In this document: positions 23,429 to 30,765 of the stretch, one piece after another
Layout of the letters: each line of letters starts with the position of its first letter
Numbering within the stretch: the stretch's first letter is position 1
Source: Promicromonospora sukumoe 327MFSha3.1
GTDB lineage: Bacteria > Actinomycetota > Actinomycetes > Actinomycetales > Cellulomonadaceae
Assembly (NCBI RefSeq): GCF_000385135.1
Contig: NZ_ARQM01000010.1
Span: 1,116,001 to 1,180,000 of the forward strand
DNA: 64,000 nucleotides
Direction of reading: 5' to 3'
The notes under the pieces: generated by a model
Databases searched by the model: none
Seen by the model: only the letters and a program-made list of their open reading frames with translations
What the model was told of the DNA's origin: nothing
Translations under genes and position numbers: made by a program

Positions 23429-25114
23429 TCAGAAGGTCCAGCGCTGCGCGGCCGTGCCGGAGCAGGTGCGGATCTCCAGGCGCTGGCCGTCGTGCAGGGG
23501 AGCGCCCCCGACCGCCGTCAGGCACTTGCCCGACTGCGGGTTGACGATCGCCTGGTCGCCCGACCGGTAGGTCCAGCTCTGCGCCCCGGTGCCGTTGCAC
23601 TCCCAGAGCTGCACGACGGCGCCGTCGGCGGTGCCGCCGGACGCGACGTCCATGCACCGGCCGAGCGCCGCGAGCGTCGAGCCGGACCGGGTCCAGGTCT
23701 GTGCCGTGTTGCCGGTGCAGTTGACGATCTGCAGCGGGTTGCCGTTGAACGAGTCTGCCCAGGGGACGTCCACGCACATGCCGTTGGACGCGTGCACCGG
23801 GCCCGTGCCCGCGGGGAGGGTGCCGGTGCCGCCGTCGCCCCCGCCGCCGTCGGACCCGGCGATGGGGGTGGCGGTGCCGGAGAACGGGTCGAGCTGGATG
23901 TAGGCCGCGGACGGGTTGCCGTCGTGCACCAGCGACTCCTGGGCCAGGACGTCGTCGAACGCGAAGCCGTACGCCTTGCCGTTGGCCATCTGCTGGTGGA
24001 TGAACTTGGAGTAGTAGTCGGTGACCGACGCCTCGTAGAAGCCCGAGGTGCTGGTGCCCGGCTGGGTGGTGCGGGTCAGCAGCGTGGAGCGGTGGAATCC
24101 GGCGCACAGCGTGCGGGCGATGGCGCCGATGTCGTTGTTCGGCGCGGCCAGGTCGTTGTAGCAGCCGAAGACCGAGTCGCTCGACGGCTTGCGGAACTCG
24201 GTCACGTACGCGCCCGAGGCGTTGGTGAACCGCATGACGCCGTTCTGCACCCGGCCGGTGAACACCGCGGCGGGGTCGTAGGAGTAGGGCGCCACCGTGA
24301 GGTTCTCGTTCGTGTACTTGGCCCACACCTGGTCCACGTACGACGACAGGATGTTGGCGTCGATCTGCCCGGTGCCGATCGCGTGGCCGGGCGCGAGGAT
24401 GCGCAGCAGCGAGCCGTCCGGCGCGCGCTGGGCCAGGTTGCCCCAGCCGGGCGTGGCGGCCAGCGCGTTGACGACGTTCTGGTAGCCGTTCGGCTTGAGC
24501 ATGCCGGTGCTGATGACCGAGCCGTCGGCCTTGCGCAGGCCCGTCTGGTACGGCGCGGACAGGAAGTCGACCTGCGTGCTGTTGATCCACAGGCCGTCGT
24601 TGTTCAGCGTGAACTCGGTCCAGCTGAACAGCTTGTTGCGGTTCGGGTCGCTCGGGTTCTGCACGGCGGGCTGCACCAGGCGGCCGTCGTTGACGACCTT
24701 GAAGCTGAGCTTGCTGCCGTAGGAGAAGTACACGCGGCCCGACATCTTGGGCAGCTGGATGGTCTTGGACTGCCCGTCCGCCGGCCCGGCGATCGAGGCG
24801 TCCGGGGCGTCCACGGGCGTGCCGCCCACGGTGGGCCAGGCGTGGAAGGTGCCGGATGCGTCCGCCCAGCCGAGCTGGCCCGTGCCGGGGTCGCCCAGCA
24901 CGTAGACGAAGACCTGGTCGCCGCGTCCGGAGTCGTTGGTGATGGTCAGGGGAATGGTGGCGGGCACGGCCGCCGCCGGGGTGGGTTGCGCGACGACGAG
25001 CGTGGCCGCCGCGACCGCGAGCGCGCCGAACGTGGCGAGCACGCTGCGGAGCCTGTTGCCGTGGAGTCTGGGCCTTCGTGCACGTGACTGGGTTCGTGAC
25101 AGTGTTCGTGACAT
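23429..25114 (-). CDS. Secreted beta-1,3-glucanase, GH64 with C-terminal CBM13
   Basis: A 561-residue exported enzyme predicted to hydrolyse beta-1,3-glucans such as fungal cell wall or laminarin, releasing pentasaccharides as GH64 enzymes do. A long signal peptide (RLHGNRLRSVLATFGALAVAAATLVVAQ, cleavage after AAA) is followed by the thaumatin-like GH64 domain from IPLTITNDSGRGDQVFVYVLG to about residue 425. A Gly-rich linker (GSDGGGGDGGTGT) then leads to a ricin-type trefoil with QxW repeats (NTAQTWTR, GAQSWTY, AAQRWTF), a sugar-binding module. ATG 25114 has a GGAGAT site. Monocistronic; ends against the palindrome at 23336-23401. Confidence 0.88.
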   Translation of the reverse strand: MSRTLSRTQSRARRPRLHGNRLRSVLATFGALAVAAATLVVAQPTPAAAVPATIPLTITNDSGRGDQVFVYVLGDPGTGQLGWADASGTFHAWPTVGGTPVDAPDASIAGPADGQSKTIQLPKMSGRVYFSYGSKLSFKVVNDGRLVQPAVQNPSDPNRNKLFSWTEFTLNNDGLWINSTQVDFLSAPYQTGLRKADGSVISTGMLKPNGYQNVVNALAATPGWGNLAQRAPDGSLLRILAPGHAIGTGQIDANILSSYVDQVWAKYTNENLTVAPYSYDPAAVFTGRVQNGVMRFTNASGAYVTEFRKPSSDSVFGCYNDLAAPNNDIGAIARTLCAGFHRSTLLTRTTQPGTSTSGFYEASVTDYYSKFIHQQMANGKAYGFAFDDVLAQESLVHDGNPSAAYIQLDPFSGTATPIAGSDGGGGDGGTGTLPAGTGPVHASNGMCVDVPWADSFNGNPLQIVNCTGNTAQTWTRSGSTLAALGRCMDVASGGTADGAVVQLWECNGTGAQSWTYRSGDQAIVNPQSGKCLTAVGGAPLHDGQRLEIRTCSGTAAQRWTF

Positions 25115-25240
25115 GGGGAGATCTCCTCGTGTATCCGGGTAGCACGCCGTTGTACTTACTGGACTGTCAGGGAATCGGATATTAGTGAGGAACCCTGCCA
25201 ATGTCACGAGTCGGGCAGAGGTTTCACCCGGTGTGCGTTG

Positions 25241-25319
25241 CTGAAGGTGGTTCAGCAGGCGCTGGGTGGCCGTATGTCGGTGCTAGGTGGCCGTTCCTGG
25301 CCTGGTGAACGGGGGTCAG
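25241..25319. repeat. 79-bp extragenic palindromic element, copy 2
   Basis: CTGAA, five bases, TTCAGCAGGC (25251-25260), a 39-bp core, GCCTGGTGAA (25300-25309), five bases, GTCAG. It lies just past the stop of the small membrane-protein gene. The core shares GGCCGTTCCTGGCC with copy 3 on the other side of that gene. Confidence 0.85.
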
Positions 25320-25333
25320 TAGCGGCCACCCGA

Positions 25334-25591
25334 TCAGGGGCGGCGGTCCAGGATCGCCTGGGTGGCGTTGTCGAGGTTCTGGACCAGCTTGTGCACGCCG
25401 TCGAGCAGGGCGGCGAGGCCGACCAGGAGAGCCGCGAACCCGACGATGGCGCCCACGGTTCCGAAGGCGCCGACGCCCGCGGTCATGAGGAGCAGCCCGA
25501 TGATCAGCCCGGCCAGTCCCAGGGTGATCGGGCCTGCCGACTTATTGGCAATGGTCGGGGAGTTCTGGACGCCGTCGGTCGCATCAGTCAT
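25334..25591 (-). CDS. Small hypothetical membrane protein
   Basis: An 85-residue protein with a polar N-terminus, two Gly-rich hydrophobic helices (ITLGLAGLIIGLLLMTAGVGAFG and TVGAIVGFAALLVGLAALLDGV, each one helix long) and an amphipathic tail ending DNATQAILDRRP. ATG 25591 is preferred to the ATG three codons upstream because that one nearly abuts the AGGAG site. I do not recognise a family. The gene is bracketed by two copies of the 79-bp palindromic element (25241 and 25653), which makes it look like a unit flanked by repeats. Confidence 0.65.
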   Translation of the reverse strand: MTDATDGVQNSPTIANKSAGPITLGLAGLIIGLLLMTAGVGAFGTVGAIVGFAALLVGLAALLDGVHKLVQNLDNATQAILDRRP

Positions 25592-25652
25592 GCCGCACAT
25601 GCTCCTGGCCTGACGCGGGCCGTGGCGAGGGGCCTGAGGGTGAAGTCCCGAG

Positions 25653-25731
25653 CTGATGGAAGTTCAGCAGGCGCCCGGGAGCCGTATTGCGGTCCGATGC
25701 GGCCGTTCCTGGCCCGGTGAACAGGAGTCAG
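25653..25731. repeat. 79-bp extragenic palindromic element, copy 3
   Basis: CTGAT, five bases, TTCAGCAGGC (25663-25672), a 39-bp core, GCCCGGTGAA (25712-25721), five bases, GTCAG. It lies between the small membrane gene and the tRNA-Val terminator. Confidence 0.85.
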
Positions 25732-25754
25732 CAGTGATGCGCCCGGGCAACGCA

Positions 25755-25797
25755 AAAGGCCCTCCCGCTCAGCGTTTTCGCTGGCCGGAGGGCCTTT
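25755..25797 (-). terminator. Rho-independent terminator of tRNA-Val(CAC)
   Basis: AAAGGCCCTCC (25755-25765) pairs with 25787-25797; read on the minus strand the stem is followed by TTTTGCG. It lies nine bases past the 3' end of the tRNA. Confidence 0.8.
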
Positions 25798-25805
25798 CTG
25801 CACGG

Positions 25806-25877
25806 TGGGCGATACTGGGATCGAACCAGTGACCTCTTCGGTGTGAACGAAGCGCGCTACCCCTGCGCCAATCGCCC
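25806..25877 (-). tRNA. tRNA-Val(CAC)
   Basis: 72 nt including discriminator A. Acceptor GGGCGAT pairs with ATCGCCC, the D-arm is GCGC-GCGC, the anticodon stem CTTCG-CGAAG encloses the loop TTCACAC with anticodon CAC, and the T-arm is ACTGG-TTCGATC-CCAGT. It is nearly identical to tRNA-Val(GAC) at 30203 apart from the anticodon arm. CCA is not encoded. Confidence 0.93.
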
Positions 25878-25960
25878 GTGCTGCCTGCCCCGTCGGGGCG
25901 TGCGTGGACGATATTAGCCTGGTTCGAGCGCGGATGCGAAATCCGAATCGCCGGAGGGTG

Positions 25961-26809
25961 TCAGGGGTCGGTCCGCTCCCGCATGTTGCGCTCGAAGAGG
26001 TCGCGCGCGGCGGCCGACAGCTCGCCGATCTGCAGGTCCACCCCGTCGAGCCAGACCGTCGGCTGGACGTTGCGCACGGAGCCGGTCAGCAGCATCCGTG
26101 CCTCGCCGGAGGAGACCCGGTCGAGCACCGAGAACGGCAGCTCGCCCTCCTTGGCCTCGCGCACGGGCAGGCCCGCCTCGGCACCCCACTCGAGCAGCAG
26201 CTCGCGCGTGATGCCGGCCAGGCAGCCCACGCTGAGCGGGGGAGTGACCAGCTCGCCGTCGAGCTCCAGGAACACGTTCGAGCCGGTGCCCTCGCACAGG
26301 TCGCCCGCGGTGTTCGCGAACACCGACTCGTCGGCGCCCTTGCCGATCGCGTCCGCCAGGGCCACGACGTTCTCGGCGTACGACGTCGTCTTCAGGCCCG
26401 CGACCGCGCTGTTCTCGTTGCGCGTCCACGGGGAGCGGGCGGCGCGCCCGGTGTGCACGATCGCGGCCTCGGTCGCCGCCACCACCACCGTCTGCGGCCC
26501 GTCCGAGCGGCCGGAGCCCAGGGGGCCCACGCCGTCGGTCACGGTGATGCGCAGGCGCCCGGCGTCGGGGGAGGCGGCCAGCACGGCGTCGACGCCGTCC
26601 CGGACCTTGCGCAGGTCCAGCGTCGCCATGCCCATGCCGGCCGCCGACCGCTCCAGGCGCGCGAGGTGGCGCGTCAGGGCGAACGCGTGCCCGTTCAGGA
26701 CGGCGCAGGTCTCGAAGACGCCGTCGCCGACCGTGATGCCGTGGTCCACCGCGCTGAGCGCGGCCTCGCCGGGCGCGACCATGCGCCCCTCTGTCCAGAT
26801 GACCGTCAT
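25961..26809 (-). CDS. pabC: Aminodeoxychorismate lyase (class IV aminotransferase fold)
   Basis: A 282-residue PLP enzyme, probably 4-amino-4-deoxychorismate lyase of p-aminobenzoate/folate synthesis. Family segments: DHGITVGDGVFETCAV near residue 20, KTTSYAENVVALADAIGKGADESVFAN (PLP lysine in the first residues; ESVFAN is typical), GDLCEGTGSNVFLELDGELVTPPLSVGCLAGITR, and MLLTGSVRNVQPTVWLDG. A branched-chain or D-amino-acid aminotransferase of the same fold is the alternative; pabB 2 kb away on the same strand favours PabC. Start ATG 26809. Confidence 0.8.
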   Translation of the reverse strand: MTVIWTEGRMVAPGEAALSAVDHGITVGDGVFETCAVLNGHAFALTRHLARLERSAAGMGMATLDLRKVRDGVDAVLAASPDAGRLRITVTDGVGPLGSGRSDGPQTVVVAATEAAIVHTGRAARSPWTRNENSAVAGLKTTSYAENVVALADAIGKGADESVFANTAGDLCEGTGSNVFLELDGELVTPPLSVGCLAGITRELLLEWGAEAGLPVREAKEGELPFSVLDRVSSGEARMLLTGSVRNVQPTVWLDGVDLQIGELSAAARDLFERNMRERTDP

Positions 26810-26822
26810 GCCGCCCAGTGTG

Positions 26823-27413
26823 TCACCGGCGCAGGGTGACGTGGGTGACCTCCGGCGTGTGCCGCACGCTCGTGGACGAGAACTCGATGGGTGGCACGCC
26901 GTCGAACACCCGCGTGCCCGAGCCGAGCGTGAACGGCACCACGTGCAGGCGCAGCTCGTCCACGTGCCCGGCGGCGAGGTACTCGTTGATCGTCGTGGCA
27001 CCGCCCGTGATGGAGATGTCGCCGTCACCGGCGGCCGCCCGGGCCTGGGCGAGTGCGCTCTCGATGCCGTCGTTGACGAAGTGGAAGGTGGTGCCGCCCT
27101 CCATCGGGACGGACTCGCGCGGGTGGTGCGTGAGCACGAAGACCGGCCCGTGGTACGGCGGGTTGTCGCCCCACCAGCCCTTCCAGTCCGGGTCCAGCGG
27201 CCCGCGGCCGGCCGTGAACATGTTGCGGCCCATGATGTAGGCCGCGGCGCCCACGATGGCGTCCACCTCGGCCTTGTGCGCGTCGCCGTGCTCGAACATC
27301 CAGGTGTGGAGGCGCTCGCCCGCGAGCGGGCCGAACGGGTGCTCCAGGCTCTGGTCGTGCCCGGCGGAGTAGCCGTCGAGCGAGACTGCCAGGTCTGCTT
27401 TCACGATTCCCAT
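26823..27413 (-). CDS. RibD C-terminal / dihydrofolate-reductase-like protein
   Basis: A 196-residue protein, second of three paralogues in this window. It starts IVKADLAVSLDGYSAGHDQ and has the nucleotide-binding stretches YIMGRNMFTAG, PVFVLTHHPRESV and ISITGGATTINEYLAAGHVDELRLHVVP. The family uses NADPH; substrate unproven. It lies 13 bases from pabC and 45 bases after the VOC gene, on the same strand, so it is probably part of the pabB-AraC-VOC-reductase-pabC run. It shares only family-level similarity with the paralogue at 22756. Confidence 0.84.
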   Translation of the reverse strand: MGIVKADLAVSLDGYSAGHDQSLEHPFGPLAGERLHTWMFEHGDAHKAEVDAIVGAAAYIMGRNMFTAGRGPLDPDWKGWWGDNPPYHGPVFVLTHHPRESVPMEGGTTFHFVNDGIESALAQARAAAGDGDISITGGATTINEYLAAGHVDELRLHVVPFTLGSGTRVFDGVPPIEFSSTSVRHTPEVTHVTLRR

Positions 27414-27458
27414 GGGGTGGTTGACGGCGGACGCCGCCAGGAATCATCGGTGCAGGGA

Positions 27459-27845
27459 TCACCCCTCGCCACGGTAGCTCCCGAAGCTCCACAGGTTGCC
27501 CTCCGGGTCGCGGACCACGCAGGACCGGCCACCGTAGTCCTGGTCGACGGGCTCCCGGAGGCTCGATCCTCCGGCGGCGAGCGCGGCCGCGTAGGTGCCG
27601 TCGACGTCGTCCGTCACGGCGTACGCCGAGCCCGTCCCGACCTGGTCGGGCCACTGGGGCCGCGGCCGGTGCGTGCCGAGCATGACGCCGCCGCCGTCCG
27701 GCCAGGCGAGCTCGGCGTGCTGGACGACGGCGGGGTCGGCGTCGTCCCGGTACACGGCGAGCTCGGTGAAGCCGACGGCCTTCAGCCAGGTCAGGGCGGC
27801 GTCCGCGTCGCGGTAGCTCAGGGTCACCCACAGTCCGGTGCTCAT
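27459..27845 (-). CDS. VOC family protein
   Basis: A 128-residue single-unit glyoxalase-fold protein: LWVTLSYRDADAALTWLKAVGFTEL at the first module and YGGRSCVVRDPEGNLWSFGSY closing the second, as in glyoxalase-like and bleomycin-resistance proteins. The ATG at 27845 overlaps the TGA of the AraC-like gene (ATGA) and has a GAGGAGAA site inside that gene, so it is translationally coupled to the regulator. AraC-VOC pairs are common in actinobacteria. Ligand unknown. Confidence 0.84.
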   Translation of the reverse strand: MSTGLWVTLSYRDADAALTWLKAVGFTELAVYRDDADPAVVQHAELAWPDGGGVMLGTHRPRPQWPDQVGTGSAYAVTDDVDGTYAAALAAGGSSLREPVDQDYGGRSCVVRDPEGNLWSFGSYRGEG

Positions 27846-28690
27846 AATTGTTCTCCTCGTTCGGGTGCCTCCCACGATGCCCCCGCCGGGTCGGCGACGT
27901 CTTGAACGAACGGGAGCTCCTCGCGCAGCCAGGTGGACGGCGTGCACCCGCCCAGGGCCACCCACTCGCGGGTCATGTGGGCGTGGTCGGCGTACCCGGC
28001 GGCCGCGGCGACGTCGGCCAAACCGGCGCGTCCCGACCGGGCGGCGACGACGAGGGCGCGGCGCGAGCGGGCGAGCCGGGCGACCCGCCGCAGGTCCCGC
28101 GGCGTGAGCCCGCACTCGGCGCGGACGAGGTCCTGGAGGTGGCGGCGGCTCCAGCCCTGCTCGGCGGCGACATGGTTGACCTGGCCGCCGCCCGCGATGC
28201 GGGCCAGCGCCCGCCCGACGTCGGCCCGCGGGCCCGGCTCCCCGGCCCGGGCGAGCCGCTCGACCAGGACCCGCGTGACCGTCGCGGCGTCGGGGGACCC
28301 GTCGAGCATCTCGGGCAGGTCCGCGAGGTGCGGCGCGACCTCCGGCAGGCTCGTCAGCTCACCGGCGAGCTCGCCCGCGGGCACGCCCAGCAGCGCCCGG
28401 GCGCCGCGCAGTGTGAGGGTCACGCTGATGCCGCGCTGGTACCCGTGGTGGTGGATGGCGGCGGGCCGGGTGTGCAGACCGGACACGCACGACCAGGCCC
28501 GGCGCCGGGAACCGGCCGACCCGGCCCACGAGACGTCGATCGGCTCGCCGAGCGGCAGCTCGAACGTCAGCCCGGTGCCGGGCATGCCCCGGTGCACGCC
28601 CGGGGCGCCCATGTCGAGGTCGTACGGCACGACGGCGGTGACATAGGGAGCGAGGACCTCCGGGACCCCGGGGCCAGGGACGCGAGCCAC
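27842..28690 (-). CDS. AraC-family transcriptional regulator
   Basis: A 282-residue regulator. The N-terminal half is a cupin-like or unassigned sensing region (MPGTGLTFELPLGEPIDV; HTRPAAIHHHGYQRGISVTLTLRG). The C-terminal DNA-binding part reads GGQVNHVAAEQGWSRRHLQDLVRAECGLTPRDLRRV and GLADVAAAAGYADHAHMTREWVALGGCTPSTWLR, an AraC double helix-turn-helix with the conserved G-x-P-x closing motif. The GTG start at 28690 is the first reasonable one but has only a weak ribosome site, so the N-terminus is uncertain. It is coupled to the VOC gene by a four-base overlap. Confidence 0.8.
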   Translation of the reverse strand: MARVPGPGVPEVLAPYVTAVVPYDLDMGAPGVHRGMPGTGLTFELPLGEPIDVSWAGSAGSRRRAWSCVSGLHTRPAAIHHHGYQRGISVTLTLRGARALLGVPAGELAGELTSLPEVAPHLADLPEMLDGSPDAATVTRVLVERLARAGEPGPRADVGRALARIAGGGQVNHVAAEQGWSRRHLQDLVRAECGLTPRDLRRVARLARSRRALVVAARSGRAGLADVAAAAGYADHAHMTREWVALGGCTPSTWLREELPFVQDVADPAGASWEAPERGEQL

Positions 28691-28743
28691 GGATCCACGG
28701 TAGCCCGGGCCTCCGACACCCGGCCTGGAAACCGCCCCTCCCG

Positions 28744-29880
28744 TCAGGACGACGCCAGCGCCACCAGCCGCTCCGCCTTCAGCTCGGTCTCGTGCCACTC
28801 CGCCGTCGGGTCGGAGCCCCACGTGATGCCCGCGCCCGTGCCGAACCGCAGCACGCCGTCGGCCCACCAGAAGGTGCGGATGCCGACGGCGAGGGACGCC
28901 CGGCCGTCGTCGACCCAGCCCACGGCGCCGCAGTACGGGCCGCGCGGGGCGGGCTCCAGCTCGCCGATGATGCGCAGCGCGCTGGACTTGGGCGCGCCCG
29001 AGACCGAACCGGGCGGGAAGGTCCCGGCCAGCAGCCTGCGCCACAGCTCGCCGGGACGCACGACGTCGTCGGCCAGCGTGCCGCGCACACGCGAGACCAG
29101 GTGCACCAGTCCGGGGTGCTCCTCCACGGCCAGCAGCGAGGTGACCTCGACCGTGCCCGGGCGGCAGACGGTCTGCAGGTCGTTGCGCACCAGGTCGGTG
29201 ATCATCACGTTCTCGGCCCGGTCCTTGTCGGTCAGGCCGTCGGGCGTGCGGGCCGTGCCCTTGATCGGGCCGGACTCCACGACGAGCCCGTCGGGCCCGT
29301 CCGCCACGGACAGGTACAGCTCGGGCGAGGCGCTGACCACCCACACGGGTTCCAGCCCGGTCGCGGCCGGCACGTGGACGGCGGCCGCGTGGGGCGCGGG
29401 GTTGCCGGCGGCCAGGCGGGCGGCCAGGGCCTGGGCGTCGGGCTCGGCGCCGTCGGGGGAGAGGGGCGCCGACAGCACCCGGCAGATGTTGGCCTGGTAC
29501 ACGTCGCCCTCGCGCACGTGCTCGCGGACCCGGCGCACGGCGGCCTCGTAGGAGGCCTGGTCCATCGAAGATGTCCACGTGTCGGACGCCGGGCCGTGCC
29601 AGTTTCCTTCCGCGGCCGCACCAGCGTCGTGCACCCGGGCGAAGCGCCAGGCGCGCGCCGGACCCTCGAAGTCGGCGACGACGAACCAGGTGCCGCTCTC
29701 CAGCCGTTCGGGCTGTTCGCGCACGTCGACGCACTCGACCGCGTCGGTCGCGACACGTCCGGCGAAGCTCGCCCAGCCGGTGGCGCCCGTCACTTCAGGG
29801 GCGGTCGCCGGGGCGTCGTGGTGGGACGGAACCGGGGAGATCGTGCGGTTTGCGGGCAGATGGGCCGGGCTGGGTGACAC
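28744..29880 (-). CDS. pabB: Aminodeoxychorismate synthase component I
   Basis: A 378-residue chorismate-utilising enzyme making aminodeoxychorismate from chorismate and ammonia for folate synthesis. The conserved core is complete: DQASYEAAVRRVREHVREGDVYQANICR, SASPELYLSV, ESGPIKGTARTPDG, DRAENVMITDLVRNDLQTVC, EEHPGLVHLVSRVRG, LLAGTFPPGSVSGAPKSSAL and the C-terminal GAGITWGSDP. TrpE would carry a longer N-terminal regulatory domain; the short N-terminus and nearby pabC favour PabB. GTG 29880 is the start. An AraC-VOC-reductase cassette lies between it and pabC. Confidence 0.88.
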   Translation of the reverse strand: MSPSPAHLPANRTISPVPSHHDAPATAPEVTGATGWASFAGRVATDAVECVDVREQPERLESGTWFVVADFEGPARAWRFARVHDAGAAAEGNWHGPASDTWTSSMDQASYEAAVRRVREHVREGDVYQANICRVLSAPLSPDGAEPDAQALAARLAAGNPAPHAAAVHVPAATGLEPVWVVSASPELYLSVADGPDGLVVESGPIKGTARTPDGLTDKDRAENVMITDLVRNDLQTVCRPGTVEVTSLLAVEEHPGLVHLVSRVRGTLADDVVRPGELWRRLLAGTFPPGSVSGAPKSSALRIIGELEPAPRGPYCGAVGWVDDGRASLAVGIRTFWWADGVLRFGTGAGITWGSDPTAEWHETELKAERLVALASS

Positions 29881-29908
29881 GGGACAACCGTACGGGCGGC
29901 GCGTGCGA

Positions 29909-29939
29909 TTGGACGGTTCGCCCTCCGTTCGATTAATGT
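29909..29939 (+). promoter_or_regulatory. Promoter of tRNA cluster 1
   Basis: TTGGAC (29909-29914), 19 bases, TAATGT (29934-29939), 45 bases before tRNA-Gly. The second tRNA cluster has the same CGATTGGAC motif and the same 19-base spacing, which supports the call. Confidence 0.6.
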
Positions 29940-29984
29940 TCAGAACGCCGGAACACCGGGGGAAACCCCAGGATGCCCGGCTTC

Positions 29985-30056
29985 GCGGATGTAGCTCAGT
30001 GGTAGAGCATCACCTTGCCAAGGTGAGGGTCGCGGGTTCAAGTCCCGTCATCCGCT
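29985..30056 (+). tRNA. tRNA-Gly(GCC), cluster 1
   Basis: 72 nt: acceptor GCGGATG with CATCCGC and discriminator T, D-arm GCTC-GAGC, anticodon stem TCACC-GGTGA with anticodon GCC in the loop TTGCCAA, T-arm CGGGTTCAAGTCCCG. It is identical to the copy at 38808. Confidence 0.94.
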
Positions 30057-30120
30057 CGGAAAGTCGCTCTCGTGATTCTTCGGCTGAAGAGAGCACCCGT
30101 CGGTCGAGGTCTGGCCGGGC

Positions 30121-30191
30121 GGTGGGTTGGCCGAGAGGCGAGGCAGCGGCCTGCAAAGCCGTATACACGGGTTCGAATCCCGTACCCACCT
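30121..30191 (+). tRNA. tRNA-Cys(GCA), cluster 1
   Basis: 71 nt: acceptor GGTGGGT with ACCCACC and discriminator T, anticodon GCA in the loop CTGCAAA between CGGC and GCCG, T-arm ACGGGTTCGAATCCCGT. It differs from the copy at 38905 at a variable-loop base (TATAC versus TACAC). Confidence 0.92.
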
Positions 30192-30202
30192 CGCAGCACG
30201 AC

Positions 30203-30274
30203 GGGCGATTGGCGCAGCGGTAGCGCGCTTCCCTGACACGGAAGAGGTCACTGGTTCGATCCCAGTATCGCCCA
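30203..30274 (+). tRNA. tRNA-Val(GAC), cluster 1; left boundary of an island
   Basis: 72 nt: acceptor GGGCGAT with ATCGCCC and discriminator A, anticodon GAC in the loop CTGACAC on stem CTTCC-GGAAG, T-arm ACTGGTTCGATCCCAGT. Its last 12 bases and the following terminator are repeated exactly at 34405-34469. Confidence 0.93.
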
Positions 30275-30327
30275 CGCGTAGGAAAGGCCCCCGGGCCGGC
30301 GGAGACGCCGGACCGGGGGCCTTTCGC
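30263..30327 (+). repeat. att-like direct repeat, left copy (tRNA-Val 3' end plus terminator)
   Basis: 65 bp identical to 34405-34469, starting at CAGTATCGCCCA in the tRNA 3' end and ending after the terminator stem. The distance between copies is 4142 bp. Confidence 0.9.
30283..30324 (+). terminator. Terminator of tRNA cluster 1
   Basis: AAAGGCCCCCGG (30283-30294) pairs with 30313-30324, with an additional inner stem (CCGGC-GCCGG), followed by a short pyrimidine run. Confidence 0.8.
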
Positions 30328-30384
30328 ATGTCCGGTGTGTGACGAGGGCGGGCGTTCGTAGACGCGTCCTGACCGGATCCTCAC

Positions 30385-30765
30385 GTGCAGGGTTTCAGAC
30401 CGATCGCTGGCATCCTGACCTCCGTGAACGACGCGCTCCCGCCCTGGCTGTCCTTGCGGCCCCCGTGCTTTGCAGACACCGAGGACGGCGAGCAGGTCGA
30501 GGACCCCGGACACGTAGAGATCCTGAGCATGCTGGCCAACCTGAACACCAGCGACAACACGTTCTTCGTCATCTACCCCGAGGACGAGGACCGAGACTGG
30601 TCAGTTTCGGTCCATACCCGTCCACGAGCGCGTGGTGGTTACGAGATCAAGCAGCACGACGCCGCGACTGGCGAGCACGCCACGAGGGTCGATGCCGACC
30701 ACACGACCATCACCATCCATGTCCTGGAATGGATCAGCCAGCGTCGACTTCCGAGTGAGCTCTAG
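30385..30765 (+). CDS. Hypothetical small acidic protein in the tRNA-Val island
   Basis: A 126-residue protein from GTG 30385, or 113 residues from GTG 30424, which starts VNDALPPWLSL; neither start has a good ribosome site. No family is recognised. The C-terminal half looks like a small alpha/beta domain (SMLANLNTSDNTFFVIYPEDEDRDWSV, then GGYEIKQHDAATGEHATRVDADHTTITIHVLEWI), acidic and without a signal sequence. In size and composition it resembles immunity or antitoxin proteins of accessory islands, but this is only an impression. It begins about 60 bp after the left repeat and converges on the IMPase-like gene, sharing CTAG at the stops. Confidence 0.55.
   Translation: MQGFRPIAGILTSVNDALPPWLSLRPPCFADTEDGEQVEDPGHVEILSMLANLNTSDNTFFVIYPEDEDRDWSVSVHTRPRARGGYEIKQHDAATGEHATRVDADHTTITIHVLEWISQRRLPSEL

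Noticed and set aside
28691-28743. A terminator between pabB and the AraC gene
   Set aside because: Only short imperfect inverted repeats; not enough for a call.
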